Shown here: positions 52,069-63,829 of the stretch, piece after piece | Layout of the letters: each line of letters begins with the position of its first letter | How positions within the stretch are numbered: the first letter of the stretch is position 1 | Assembly (NCBI RefSeq): GCF_036373705.1 | Contig: NW_027102659.1 | Span: 124,001 to 188,000 of the forward strand | Direction: 5' to 3' | Length of the DNA stretch: 64,000 bases | DNA from: Amia ocellicauda | Lineage: Eukaryota; Chordata; Actinopteri; Amiiformes; Amiidae | Made by a program: the position numbers and the translations under genes | Notes under the pieces: model-generated | What the model was told of the DNA's origin: nothing | The model's input: only the letters and a program-made list of their open reading frames with translations | Database searches by the model: none

Positions 52069-55000
52069 ATGTCCTGACTTGGTAAAAGAACTCACAAACT
52101 AAAGGATTATGAACAAGCTAGGGCCCCAAAAAGACCTTCCCGAGAGAACATCCCCGGCCCTGTTGTGAACTCCTCTGATGTCCCAATGAACCTGGAACTA
52201 TTACAAATGATAAATAATTTAAATAACCCCCAATTACCACCGATAGAATGTGAATTAACAGACTTACCGGTGAACCCCGACCTGTTACAGATGGTCAATG
52301 ATCTAAATAACCACCTCCCACCGGTAGCGCTTATAGAGGTTCACCCCCTAGTTCACCCCGATTTGTTTGAAATGGTGGAGGCTTTGGAGGAGCTACCCCG
52401 ACCAAATTCTGCCCCTATTATAAATGATTTGAGACAATTAGAACACAGGATGGCGGCAGAAGCAGCCATCACTATAGAGGAGGGTCTTGACATTAACCGG
52501 TTGGATATCTTTGAAGGACTTTTACAGGCTTTAAATGAGCCTCCTCAAAAAGGGGGTTTTGTAGATGTCAGCAGTGGGGGTGTTCGGAATGTGGAGGGTT
52601 CTGAGACTGATAAGGCTGTGGAGGTCATGCTCTGTGAGAATGTAGGGGGTGAAGGCTTTGTTCAAAATGATGATGTGTCCAAGAGTACCAGTGATCCCGT
52701 GATTATAGATAGACCGGCCTATAACAATTTTGAAATGATTCAGCGTTTTAATTTTGCAGAACTTTTAAATTGTGACAATTATGCAGAAATATTTGTCAAC
52801 ATACACGAGGCCTTGCAGAAAATGCTTGAACAGGTTGCTGAAAGGGTCAGACCTCGAGATGTTGTACAGTTAGAACTCAGAGGGGATGATTTGTTTAGCA
52901 ACCTATCTGTAATGCTGAGTGGAGATAATTTAGATGTCTGGCTAAAATCGAAGCGTTATTGCAAAGTAACGCAGCCATCTTAGCTGATGAAAGTCTGTCT
53001 CTGGTAATGAATGTGGTTCGTAACCCTGAGGGTGGGGCGCTTAGAAGACTGTCGAAATGCTTGAAGAACGACATAATTAGGACCAAGCTCAGGCAATTAG
53101 TGGTGAGTTCCAGTGGGGACAATAAGCTCTGTTTTGCTTACAGTTTAATAAAACTACTCAGCCCCGACATGCCTGAACCCCAAGCTCTGCAAGAGGCTTT
53201 AATGCTTCATCAGAGGGCCGGCTTAAACTCTCAACAGATGGTTGCCTTTTCAGACATCACCAAGTTTGAGGAGTTGTTGTCTTTAAAAATTGTTGTGTGG
53301 TACCGTTGTGAGGTAAAGGAAGTATTTGTGAAATTTCAGACACATCCTGAAACCCATACACAGACACTGTTTCTCTTCCTAAGTGATAGTCATTACTTTG
53401 GAATAAAGAGTTTGACGGCTTTTTTGGGTTGTTCGTATGTTTGTCATTGGTGTTATAAGGCCTTCAATGATAAGCTTAAGCACCGCTGTGACGGTTACTG
53501 TAACGTCTGTTTCAATCCGCAATGTCGTAAGGGTTTGGCCCCTACCATCCGATGTAAAGATTGCTTAAGGATTTGTCTCTCAGCGTTCTGTTTTTCCGAG
53601 CATAAGGTACAGAGGGCCGCTGCTGAGGGGGTTAAAAAACGGAGTTATTGTGATCAAACTAAATATTGCCCGCAGTGTTGCCTCCAGTACCGTTTTCATG
53701 AGGTTAAACCACACAAATGTCTGGAGCCGAGATGCAGGATCTGTAATGCTGATTTAACCCCGGGGTCCGAACACCAGTGCTTTATTCAGCCGGTTAAAAA
53801 GGAGCCGCCGCACAACCGGTATGTCTTTTTTGCTTTTGAATGCCGGCAAGAAAACGGGGTCCACGTTGCTAATTATATACACTGTATTGACATGTTGGAT
53901 CGTGAGTGGTCAGCTAGCGGTGAGAGTTGTGTCAGGGATTTCTTTACGCGGTATCGCGGTCCAAAATACCTCAATTACACATTTATTGCCCACAATGCTA
54001 AGGGTTATGATTCTTACATTTTGATGAAGTATCTGGTGGAAAATGGGGTGACCCCAAAAATAATAGCTCAGGGTAGCAAGATCATGTGTTTCACCGACGA
54101 AGCTTTCAACTAACGTTACATAGACTCGTTAAATTTCCTCCCCATGAAATTGAGCGCTTTGCCTAAGGCTCTGGGTTTTGAGGCTCAGAAGAAAGGTTGG
54201 TTCTGCCATTTTTTTAATACTAAGGACACTCAAAATTATCGAGGGTCCTACCCGCCCGCCTCTTATTATGGGGTTGATACTATGATGTCTCATGAGAGGG
54301 AGGAATTCTTTAAATGGTACAATACGGTTAAGGGAGGTGTTTTTGATTTCCGAGAAGAGATGGCCGCTTATTGTAAAAATGATGTGGTGATCCTTAAAGA
54401 AGCCTGTGTGCGTTTCCGCGCCGAGGTTATCAACACATCGGGTCTCGACCCTTTGCAAAGTGTGACCATAGCGTCTCTCTGCATGAAAATGTATCGGTCC
54501 AATTTCTTGCAGAAAAACACTATAGCGGTCACCACTTCTGACAACTATCGTGCTAGACAAAAGAACTTTTCGACTGTCTCCATACAGTGGCTGGAATACC
54601 TGAGTGCCCGGGATAACATCTTCATCAGACATGCTTTAAATCAAGGGGAAGTCAAAATGGGGCCTTATTACTTAGACGGTTTTAGCGACGTGTCCGGGCG
54701 GCGTACCGCTTATGAGTTTGCAGGTTGTATTTACCATGGCTGTCCTCAGTGCTTCGACCCAAACACCTTTAACCCCGTAACACAAAAACTCTGCGGTGAT
54801 ATGTACTATGATTTCCAGGAACGAATTGAAACTTTAAAAAACACCTATGGTTTGAACGTGCTGGTGATTTGGAAACACGAGTGGACGACCCTGAAGCAAC
54901 AGGAAGCGGGTGGACAACGGTTTATGGAAACCTTGGACTTTCCTGAACGTCTAGAGCCCCGGGATGCGTTATTTGGGGGTCGTACCAACGCCCTCTGTTT

Positions 55001-55802
55001 ACATTATGAGGTAAAGGAGGGTGAGAGAGTAGATTACTATGATTTCACCAGTCTGTACCCTTATGTCAACAAGACCAAAATGTACCCGGTGGGGCGTCCA
55101 ACCATTGTTTATCGTGACTTTCTCGAAATCGGACATTACTTTGGTTTGATCAAAGTCACCATGTACCCTCCTCGCGAGCTGTTCTTACCCGTGTTGCCTT
55201 ACTGGTGTTCGGGAAAATTGATGTTCCCTCTGTGTAGAACGTGTGTGGAAACTGAAAATCAAACTACCTCTTGTCTGCACAGTGATGAAGAGAGAGCGCT
55301 GACGGGTGTTACCACGGCTTACGCCCGGCTTGAACTGTACAACTTAATGGATCAGTTGCAGGAACGCACGCTCTATCATGATACTGACTCTGTAATCTTT
55401 GTCACCAGGCCAGGGGATTGGGTCCCTCCCCTCGGGGACTACCTTGGGGAGTTAACGAGCGAACTAGATCCTCAGGACCACATAGTGGAGTTTGTTTCAG
55501 GGGGTCCTAAGACTTACGCATACAGAACGGCTGCGGGTAAGACCTGTATGAAAGTTAAGGGTTTCACTCTGAACCATTGTAACAACAAGCTCATTAACAT
55601 CAAGTCTCTGACGACCCTGGTAGAAAGTTTTGTAACCGAGAAAGACGCGCCTCCTCGTGAGATTATTACAGCCGGAAATCAGATCTATCGCAATAAAAAG
55701 GGGTACACGTTGGAAAATAGATCACTAAACAAACGATTCAGGGTGGTGTACAATAAAAGAGTGTTGAAGACTGATTATACCACTCTGCCTTATGGATATT
55801 AG
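52069..55802 (+). pseudogene. Protein-primed family B DNA polymerase (E4, broken)
   Basis: Has the three lesions common to E2-E4 (TGA at codon 3, 1-nt shift near 52935, TAA at 54111-54113). The Exo I Asp is Ala (FFAFEC). An in-frame 495-bp deletion at about 55309/55310 removes 165 codons, including palm motif B. Motif C remains. Confidence 0.92.
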
Positions 55803-56453
55803 CGGTGGTTTTGATAACAGACTTCAACACCCTTTCTCCTGTATTATAGCTGGTCCCTCCAATTCGGGGAAGAGCTATCTTATAAAGAACATCATAGAAG
55901 ATGTGGACGCAACCAAGTCCCAAGCTCTTGACAACATAGTGTGGTGTTACTCTTGCTGGCAACCTCTCTACGATGATTTGGCTTCGAAAAAAAATAATCT
56001 GAAATTTGTGCAAGGTCTCCCCGCCTTGTTGTGTGACGATGACTTGTTCCCGCCCGGTCAAACTAATCTAGTGATCCTTGATGACCTGATGGAGCAGGCC
56101 GGTGACAACAGTGAAGTGGAAAAAGCTACACTCATCATAGGAATTTAAGTATTATTTATTTAGTTCAAAATCTATTTTTTCAAGGTAAAAAAAGCCGCAC
56201 TATTAATTTAAATGCCAATTATATAATTCTTTTTAAAAACCCCAGAGATAAACTACAGGTCACCGTCTTGGCTCGTCAAATGTACCCTAACCAGACCAAG
56301 TTCTTTTTGGAGGCATTTGAGGATGCCACCAAAAAACCCTACGGGTACTTGATTGCAGACTTAAAAGCACAAACCCCAGAAGACTTTCGCCTCAGAACAG
56401 GTTTGTGCCCGCCCGATTGGCCGGCAGTGTATGTGCTAAAGAAAAGGAAATAA
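55792..56453 (+). pseudogene. Packaging ATPase (E4, frameshift)
   Basis: Walker A and Walker B are present, but 10 bp are missing near 56126 (AAAGCTACACTC). The frame ends at 56148. The C-terminal 60 codons stay open in their frame. Confidence 0.9.
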
Positions 56454-56459
56454 ATAAGA

Positions 56460-56795
56460 ATGTCTGTTCGGATTAAAAGAAATCTGCCACTTTTGCAAAT
56501 GTTATTTGAGGGGAGCCCGCGCCATAGGAAAGCTGTGCTGGCAGGGGCCCCCTCGGATTTGATCGAGACCCTGTGTGAAATAGCTTTTAACATCTTACGT
56601 GGTAATATACCCCTAACCCCTTCTCAACATTCTAAACTCAAAAAACAAAAAGCGGTTATCAAGATCATCGCTAATAAGAAGTATTCTATTAAAAGAAAAA
56701 GAAAGAAGATTAATCAAACCGGGGGTTTTATAGGACCGCTGTTGAGCATAGCCGTGCCTTTCCTAACCAGTCTTCTAGCTTCCAGAGTGGGTTAA
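56460..56795 (+). CDS. Small basic Polinton protein, 111 aa (E4)
   Basis: Intact; the protein reads as in E3. Confidence 0.8.
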   Translation: MSVRIKRNLPLLQMLFEGSPRHRKAVLAGAPSDLIETLCEIAFNILRGNIPLTPSQHSKLKKQKAVIKIIANKKYSIKRKRKKINQTGGFIGPLLSIAVPFLTSLLASRVG

Positions 56796-56797
56796 TA

Positions 56798-57541
56798 ATG
56801 GAATATGCTCAGAAAATGTTTTTGATCCCTCAGGAGCAGCTTGAGAAACTGAGAAAAAATGTTGTCGGGCCAGAGCCCATTAGACAAACGGCCGAAAACA
56901 ACCTGGACTCTGAAATGAAAGCTATACAGGCCAGGGCCGATTTAAATCAGTATTCCAAAGCCCAGTTGTATACCAACACGTTACAGCGCTACCTCCATTT
57001 GGTTAGACAGGGTGAAAAAGATCAAAACATTTTAACTTTAACCATGGCCTCTCAAGAAAATGGTTCTGGGGCTGATGCGGGGGGTACGGTTGATAAAGAT
57101 GTTGCGGTGACCGAACCTGTTGAGAGTTCAGAGGGAGATGTTGTAACGGATGTTTTGAGAAACATGCCGGCCAGAAGCAAAAGACATGCAGAATATATCC
57201 TGCACAAAATGGTTCAGAAACCGCGGGTAACGGCTTGGAATGAACAGGGTGAATTTGTTTTTAAAGGACAACTGATCAAAGGTTCACACATGTTTGATTT
57301 GTTGAAGAGTGTCACTAGCACTAATAAGGTACCCGATAGTCGCCGACCTGTAGGCTGGAATGCTTTCCTACAGGCGATGGCCTGTCTGAACATGCCCCAA
57401 TCCACAGTTCCTAACCAGGAAACGCGACAAAAATTCCATCTGTGTAAAGAGGTGGAGCCTGATCTGACTCCGATATCTCATTACTCTGACCGTGCTGAGC
57501 GACCATCCTCAGGATCAATCCATCGTTGGGAAGCTTATTAA
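56798..57541 (+). CDS. Conserved Polinton protein, 247 aa (E4)
   Basis: Intact and full length. Private changes include QRYLHLVRQ and TRQKFHLCK. Confidence 0.75.
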   Translation: MEYAQKMFLIPQEQLEKLRKNVVGPEPIRQTAENNLDSEMKAIQARADLNQYSKAQLYTNTLQRYLHLVRQGEKDQNILTLTMASQENGSGADAGGTVDKDVAVTEPVESSEGDVVTDVLRNMPARSKRHAEYILHKMVQKPRVTAWNEQGEFVFKGQLIKGSHMFDLLKSVTSTNKVPDSRRPVGWNAFLQAMACLNMPQSTVPNQETRQKFHLCKEVEPDLTPISHYSDRAERPSSGSIHRWEAY

Positions 57542-57720
57542 TCTCATGTTTTTATTTGTCTCCCCTGTAAATAATGACCCGACAAACAATTTTTTATTTA
57601 ATTTTTTTTATTTTCAAATGTTGTACATTTATTTATAACATAACCCCTGCTTTGTATTAGAATTGTTTTGAATAAAAACAAAACTAATGATTCAAAGGCT
57701 GTTTTCATTATTTTTTCACC

Positions 57721-58293
57721 TTAACACGCATGACATCTTTTAAAATCCTCACAAGAACACCCCATCTGTATACATGGCTGGCTAGGGTCGTAAGTCATTG
57801 TGTTATAAGGGGGGGTCCACAGTGTACTGACAAACTCTGCCACTTTTTTATCATTTTGGCCTAAATCCTCACTGTACAAGGCCATAATATCGGGGTATGA
57901 CCTTCCTTTAGATCTATGATATAAGAAAAACACACAGTGTTGACCACAAGTGAAGGTCTGAATACTTTGTACTTGACGACCGCTGTAAATGGTTTCTTGA
58001 CAGTTGTTGAGCAGAAAGTTATTGATCTTCCGAGGGAAAGGTCTGAAATCCGGGGGGTTTCCATAGGAATCAAAAAATTCACCACGGTGGTCCTCCCTTA
58101 GATAAATAGCCAGCCAATGTTCTCCGGGCATATTTTTAGGGTGTGTGTTGATTATGTACATTGCAGGTAAATTCTTGATCTTAAATTTAGGCAGCTGATC
58201 GCAGGCGTAGACTCCTTGAAACAGTTTCCGTGAGCCGGCCAGGGCATTCATGATGTGGTTGAGCTCTCTGGTGTTCATTTTAATAATAATCAT
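57721..58293 (-). CDS. Adenain-like protease (E4)
   Basis: 190 aa, intact, all catalytic positions present. Overlaps the end of the major capsid frame by 14 bases as in E1. Confidence 0.92.
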   Translation of the reverse strand: MIIIKMNTRELNHIMNALAGSRKLFQGVYACDQLPKFKIKNLPAMYIINTHPKNMPGEHWLAIYLREDHRGEFFDSYGNPPDFRPFPRKINNFLLNNCQETIYSGRQVQSIQTFTCGQHCVFFLYHRSKGRSYPDIMALYSEDLGQNDKKVAEFVSTLWTPPYNTMTYDPSQPCIQMGCSCEDFKRCHAC

Positions 58294-59866
58294 ACAGAAC
58301 GTTTCTCCTCTGATTCACCTCAATAATGTTGTCAAACACAGCATACACGACCATATTTACAGTGCGTGGTAGAGGCTGCTTGAAACGCATCTCCAAACGC
58401 ATATTGCCCGTCTTCATCAGTGAAAAATGTTGTCCACACTCTTCATCAGGGGTCAGGTTGAAACCGTTCAGGGTGTAACCGCTGCAGTATTCCCGGCGAT
58501 CGATCAGCAGAGTTTGATCCTTGAGATGACGACCCGTAGCCAGTACTAGACTGTAATATTCACGAACCGCATTGCCGTTTTCAAAGTCAGGTTGAAAAGG
58601 TCTGGATGGAACCTGCACACCATCGACGTACAACGCTATAAATTCCGCGTTAAAATGTTTAAAGTTAAAGGGGTTCTTGTTGTAAACCCCGGTAAATGCA
58701 TCATTATCCACGAGACCTATAATAACCTGTTTTGGGAGCTGTCCTAGAAACAGATTTTCCTGGTTCATCACCCGTGTCCCTGCGGGGATACTGTGGACTT
58801 TCATATAGACTCTTTCGATCGGGTACTTGGCGTTTGCCGTCATTAACGCCTGCGTGTGTCCTAATTTAACCGCCGGGGAGACGGACACTTTCTTCACAAA
58901 CAGCGAGGCCAATAATATGGTCAGTTTATATTTTTCAGTATCAGGGGTCATCAGACAAAAAGCACTTTTACTACGGATCATTTTAATTTTAATGTCTACC
59001 CCGTTGAGCATGAGTTTTTCTTGGAAAAATATGTCTGCATGGATATGCCCCATTAGCTCAAAGGTCCTCCCTTCTGTTGAAGAGGCCGTTCTTTTTTGAA
59101 AACCCTTATTGAGTCCCTCTGGATCCTTGTCGTCCATAGCTTCCGGGATGTCTTTGAAGAAAAGGCCGGGGCTGAACTGTTTGCTCAGGGTCTCCTCACT
59201 ATAATTAAGGATACACTCCATCATGGCTCTATAGGGGTAAGTATTGCTGCTTTGACTAATGAGCCGATCTCCCAGGGTCACATCCACCTGTGAAAACATG
59301 GTGGCCACCGGGTAATTGATGACCCCAGCGTTGGCCGTCTTCTCGATTGCATCGCCATCCTCATCAGTCACTTTACAGTTCATTAAAATAAATGTGTTAT
59401 TCAAATCAATATAATCCTCGCCATTGCCAGCTATAAAAAACTCCAGAGGGGCCGTGTCTGAAATTTCCACGATATGTTGGAGAATGAGAGATTCTTCGTT
59501 TTTTGTTAGCCACGGATCTTCGTCGCCCCCTGGTGGACACATGCTGTTTCTTCTTTTACCCCCCCTCCTCGCCATTACCATGAGACCCGAACCCTCCTGA
59601 TGCTCATGGCTAGCTGCCCGGTTCATAACATTGGTGAACACGTCACTAACAATATTTTTAGCCGCTGATTTCAAGTGGGGTCTGGCTATAGCAAAGCCTC
59701 TCTTAAGCAGGGGTACGGCCATTCTAAAGAGACCACGAAAGAGTCCTCCTAGACCGGCGCCATACATTGTGGGGGCTCCTACAATACCGGGCAAGCCGTT
59801 CCCGGCTTGCATCTTGTAATAATCCACATAGGCGCTAGGATCTACATAACCCCTCGAGGTAGCCAT
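58280..59866 (-). pseudogene. Core protein fused to major capsid protein (E4)
   Basis: One open frame of about 528 codons from the core ATG (59866). It holds the core leader, MYGAG, amphipathic segment and the start of the basic tail (RRGGKRRNSMCPPGG). A 2-bp insertion near 59530 (CGTCGCCCCCTGG) and a deletion near 59465 then join the capsid frame from SDTAPLEFF onward. Lost are most of the basic tail and the first 40 or so capsid codons. The rest of the capsid frame is open, with no TAG at the E1/E3 position. Confidence 0.88.
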
Positions 59867-59867
59867 T

Positions 59868-60596
59868 TTAATAATGTACACACTGTTTCAGGGGTCGAAA
59901 ATGTAGTTTGACAATAACTTTACCGAAGCGGAAGGGTACGTTGATATTCTGATCCGATTTGACTTCGATCGTGATGTTGTCAAAGTGGGTCTTTGAGACT
60001 GGTACGTAGTGTGGCTTGTCATAAGTAATTGTGACCATGTCATTGCTTTTACCTTTAATAAGTACATTTCTCAAAAGGGGGACATAACTATCCCCGACCC
60101 TCTGGTGGGTTATGATATCCGTATACACATAAAGAGTGTAAAAGCCGCCCCACCACTTCTGAGAACCTGCTCTCTGTGTCAGAATAGAACCCTAATATAC
60201 GCCCCAGTTGGCCGCTGGTTTGAATGCTAATACCTGGTTTTGACACCTTGTACACTCTGTTTTTAATAGGGTTGTAATATAGCTTGATGTTGGGGGTGCC
60301 TTCTGAGAACTGTTTATGCATCTCATCTAATATTTTATCCACATTGTCATAATAACCTCCTTGTATCGTGAATATCCATTGATTTTAACATCATCAAAAA
60401 TGGCGAAGGTGGCATCCTTATCTTGTAAAACAGCCCAAGTGTAAGGATACTGTATTTCCGCCAACCCCACTTCCCACGACCCCCTTAGATCTATAGATTT
60501 TCCAAATTGTACCGTGTAACTGGATATTTCATTTTTAGGGTATATATCGAGAGAGGCGTTACTGGGTAGAGTCACGTAGAAGCCTCCTGATTCCAT
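59868..60596 (-). pseudogene. Minor capsid protein (E4, frameshifted)
   Basis: ATG present (60594-60596). It has the +1 shift common to all copies near 60150 and a private 4-bp loss near 60382 (TTGATTTTAACATC). Confidence 0.87.
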
Positions 60597-60642
60597 CTTG
60601 AGTACCGAAAGTAATGCCCCCAACCTACCCACGGGCATGTTG

Positions 60643-61734
60643 TTATAAGGATTGAATATCGCAAACCTGTTGTTCCGGGACCCAACTATTGAACTTTTCA
60701 GGCCATCCAAGCCATTTCACCAACACGTATTTTTTCAGGTTCTGGGTTTTTTCAGCTAATATCTTTTCAACTCTGTATACACTGTCTTTACCCACAATCA
60801 TTTTTTGTAACTCGGCTTCGTAAAACGTTCCTTCTATATCCTCCCCGTCATAGTCTTTCAACCGGTACACGGGGGGGTCTCAAGCCAACTGTTCGGTAAC
60901 TGTAAAATATTCGTCAGAAAATGTTTGTTCATAACCTTTGGCAAAAGTACTCCTTAGCTTTGAAACGCGAACCACATCACCGATGTTGAACTTATAAGTA
61001 GTTTTTCCCTTCTTAATAAATGGTCCGTATAATTCTTTATAGACCTTAAAAGAATTACTTTGATCAACATCTATAGGCTTCATTTTAATACTGGTGTGAT
61101 ACCCTTGGTTGTAAGCATCGATAAAATCCTGAACTTTATCAAAATACTTGAACGTGTTGACCGCTGTAAAATATCTCCAGATTTTGGTCTTCATGGTGCG
61201 GTTAAACCTCTCCACTACCAATGCCTTAAGCTCATTACCGGTGGTGAAATGATGTATTTTGTGTCTCTTCAGTAGATTCTGAAATTCTCTGTTGAGAAAC
61301 TCTTTTCCTTTATCAGTCTGCAGTTTTTTAGGACATCGACCCTGGGACAATATATCCTCAAAGGCCCTTGTCACCGCCCGACCTGTTTTTTTATGTAGAA
61401 TGCGAGCCCAGGCATATTTTGATAACACATCGATACACATCAACATCAATTTGTGACCATTGTTATGTTTTGATAAATTTGACATATCGACTAGATCCAT
61501 TTGCCATTGTGAGTCTATGTCAGTTGCATATACACGGTTTCTTTTAAAGTTAATCCTGAGAGGTTTATGTAAGGTATAGGCGTCTTGTTCCCGTAACCAT
61601 TCTGAAACAACCACATCATTAACCTTCACTCCGGCCTCAGCGAGTCCTCTTTGAAAACCCTTCTTACCCGCCAAACCCCCAATCTTGGCTGGGTTGTAGT
61701 ATAGTTCCTGCATTTGGGGAGCTTGCCGAGTCAT
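60643..61734 (-). pseudogene. Integrase (E4, single nonsense)
   Basis: Catalytic core open from the ATG at 61734. An AGA to TGA stop at 60880-60882 separates it from the chromodomain, which stays open to 60643. Confidence 0.9.
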
Positions 61735-61790
61735 TCTGTCAAATAACCAAACAGACCCACACTATGCGCAAAGTTTTTATACAAGGTTTT

Positions 61791-62299
61791 TTATTCAACT
61801 TCAGGATAGCAGATACCCCTTTTTAGACATTTGAGAAAAGTATAACATACACAACAATTTTTTCTACGGTCCAGACAAAAAGAAATCAGATGATTGGTTA
61901 CTTGATCTATATCAACAAATATACCTGTTTCTTTATCTTGTAGGCACACACCTCAGTTACATATGTAAATAAAACAACAATATGACCTATTTTAAAAGTA
62001 AACAGAGGTGTATTAAACATGCTCAGCAAAAGGTCATACAGATGTTGATGATATGGCCTAATATCATTCTTGGCCCCCTTGAGCGCTTCATCCCAGTGTT
62101 CGTACCCCCCGGTCTTTGTTACAGCAGCCATTCACTTTTCCAGGTTTGAAAGTTGATCCTCATCGATGGTTAAATCTGTAGAGAAAAGGCTCGCGTTGGC
62201 TACTTTTCTGTCAAGCACATGGTGTAATAGCGCTCTCAGGTTAGCTACAGAGTGTTGATGACAGAACCAGTTGCAGAAGCAGTCCAGAACATTCCCCAT
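61791..62299 (-). pseudogene. BCL-2-like ORF (E4, broken)
   Basis: Carries the same TTA to TGA stop as E1 (62132-62134) and the frame change after the BH1-like segment that all copies share. Confidence 0.5.
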
Positions 62300-62311
62300 G
62301 TTCAAAGTCCC

Positions 62312-63160
62312 TTAGTTCAGGTCAGAGTCTGAATCAGTGGCGTAGATGTCGAATTCTTCGTCGCTGCCCCCAGCTTTAACTTCTTTACGGAAGAAATAAG
62401 CTTTTAGCTTGCCAGCGGTTTTTCTACTCGGCTCATCCAGGTCATTGACCAGCTGCCCAAGTTTCTCTATTATAAACGGCTCCTTTTTCAGCTCCAGCAA
62501 AATCTCATCTATGATTTTCTGGACTTGTCCCGCAGTGACATGTATGTGGGAGTAAGACAGCGCCTTGATTAGTGCCGGTTTCAGCCACGGTTTGTTCAGT
62601 CTTCTGTAAAACACGTTGAAATAGAACAGGAAATAGTAACGGTCTGGTTCAAACAAACAACTGTGTCTCAACTGACTGGGGTGATTCACTTCACACCCCC
62701 GACAGACTTCTTTCAGAGCTCGGTCGATGAGAGCACTCAGAATATACACCAGGGTGCTTTTAACCACTCTGCTTACTTGGTCACATACCCCGGGCATAAA
62801 TCCTGCGTCTTCATCACGCCCCTGGGACAGTCCGATGCTCATTGGGTCGCCTGGTGGTTTGTGGGGTGTTTCTACATCCATTGGACTGACCCCCTCCTGA
62901 GACGCACAGACGGTAGACAGTTCGGCAAAATCGAGGCCCTCCATGAGCTCCAGAGGCTGGGGATCCCCGAGACTCATTTGGACATCCATCGCACCGCATG
63001 TTGTTTCGTCCTGAGGGACCGGGGTCTGAGGTCTTGGAGGGTAACCGCAGTCAGAGGGTTCCAGAGTGTATATAAAATCTGGGGAATAGAACCAGGGGTG
63101 ATCCCGGGTTTGAAGAGGCCTGTAGAGCCTGTCGACGTCCGCAGCTTTCGGGTAAGACAT
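62312..63160 (-). CDS. 282-aa protein with Cys/His cluster (E4)
   Basis: Intact. Small differences from E2 (YTLEPSDCGYPPRPQ, QLVNDLDEPS); Cys/His cluster unchanged. TATA and CRE-like sites at 63196-63223. Confidence 0.7.
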   Translation of the reverse strand: MSYPKAADVDRLYRPLQTRDHPWFYSPDFIYTLEPSDCGYPPRPQTPVPQDETTCGAMDVQMSLGDPQPLELMEGLDFAELSTVCASQEGVSPMDVETPHKPPGDPMSIGLSQGRDEDAGFMPGVCDQVSRVVKSTLVYILSALIDRALKEVCRGCEVNHPSQLRHSCLFEPDRYYFLFYFNVFYRRLNKPWLKPALIKALSYSHIHVTAGQVQKIIDEILLELKKEPFIIEKLGQLVNDLDEPSRKTAGKLKAYFFRKEVKAGGSDEEFDIYATDSDSDLN

Positions 63161-63238
63161 TCTCTTTAATTTTAAACCATGAATGAATTGTTGCGCCTTT
63201 TATCCTATCTCTTCACTACGTCACGACACACCGCCCTC

Positions 63239-63829
63239 TTAGAAGAGAGTAGCCCCTGAGCCGTCAGACCCCCCTCCAAAACCCCACACGTCGTCGGTTT
63301 TATCATCGTCGTCGTCATTCAAGGGGGATATATAATCCATAATCCAGCATATTCTCCTTCTAACCAAATCCAGTTGCGAACATTTGGTCAAGATGTCAAA
63401 ACCATCATTTATACAGTTTATGACCTCTTTCAAGAACGGCCAGTCCACGGCGTCAAACATAATTTCAGTAACCTGTTTTTCTGGATCCTCCACACCCCCT
63501 TCAATAGGGTTTGTAATCAGGGTACTGCTAAACAAAACCTTACGATCTGTAGTTTGAGATAGACTCTTCACCACTCTACCGTAGTTCTGCAAGCTTTCCC
63601 ATTCACACCTTTCAAAACCCTGAGTCGGAGACTCCATTTCGCATTCTCTTGGACCCTCTTGCAAGCCTTCTAGAGTCTTATCCACAAGCCCCAGATCTCT
63701 CCAGGCCATCACCTTCAACCAGTCCTCATAAGAGTATTCAATTACCGTCTCAAAAGGTTCCAACGTACCCTCCTTCTCTCTTAAAGCAAAAAGCTCCACT
63801 CCAACATAGCTGGGATCCCTTTTAAAGCG
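63239..63829 (-). pseudogene. Right-end protein, 5' end lost (E4)
   Basis: About 195 codons up to RFKRDPSYVG match the E3 gene. The first 40 codons are replaced by spacer sequence that happens to be open to 63991, giving a chimeric frame without the gene's promoter. Confidence 0.8.

Larger units (their letters stand above)
48667..63829. mobile_element. Polinton/Maverick element copy E4 (right end lost)
   Basis: The left terminal repeat follows CTTATG at 48661-48666. The copy ends at about 63829 inside the right-end gene, where AAAGCG joins spacer sequence CAGGGCGACC. Open genes: 111-aa and 247-aa proteins, protease and 282-aa protein. It carries the largest polymerase deletion and a core/major-capsid fusion. 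Confidence 0.95.
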
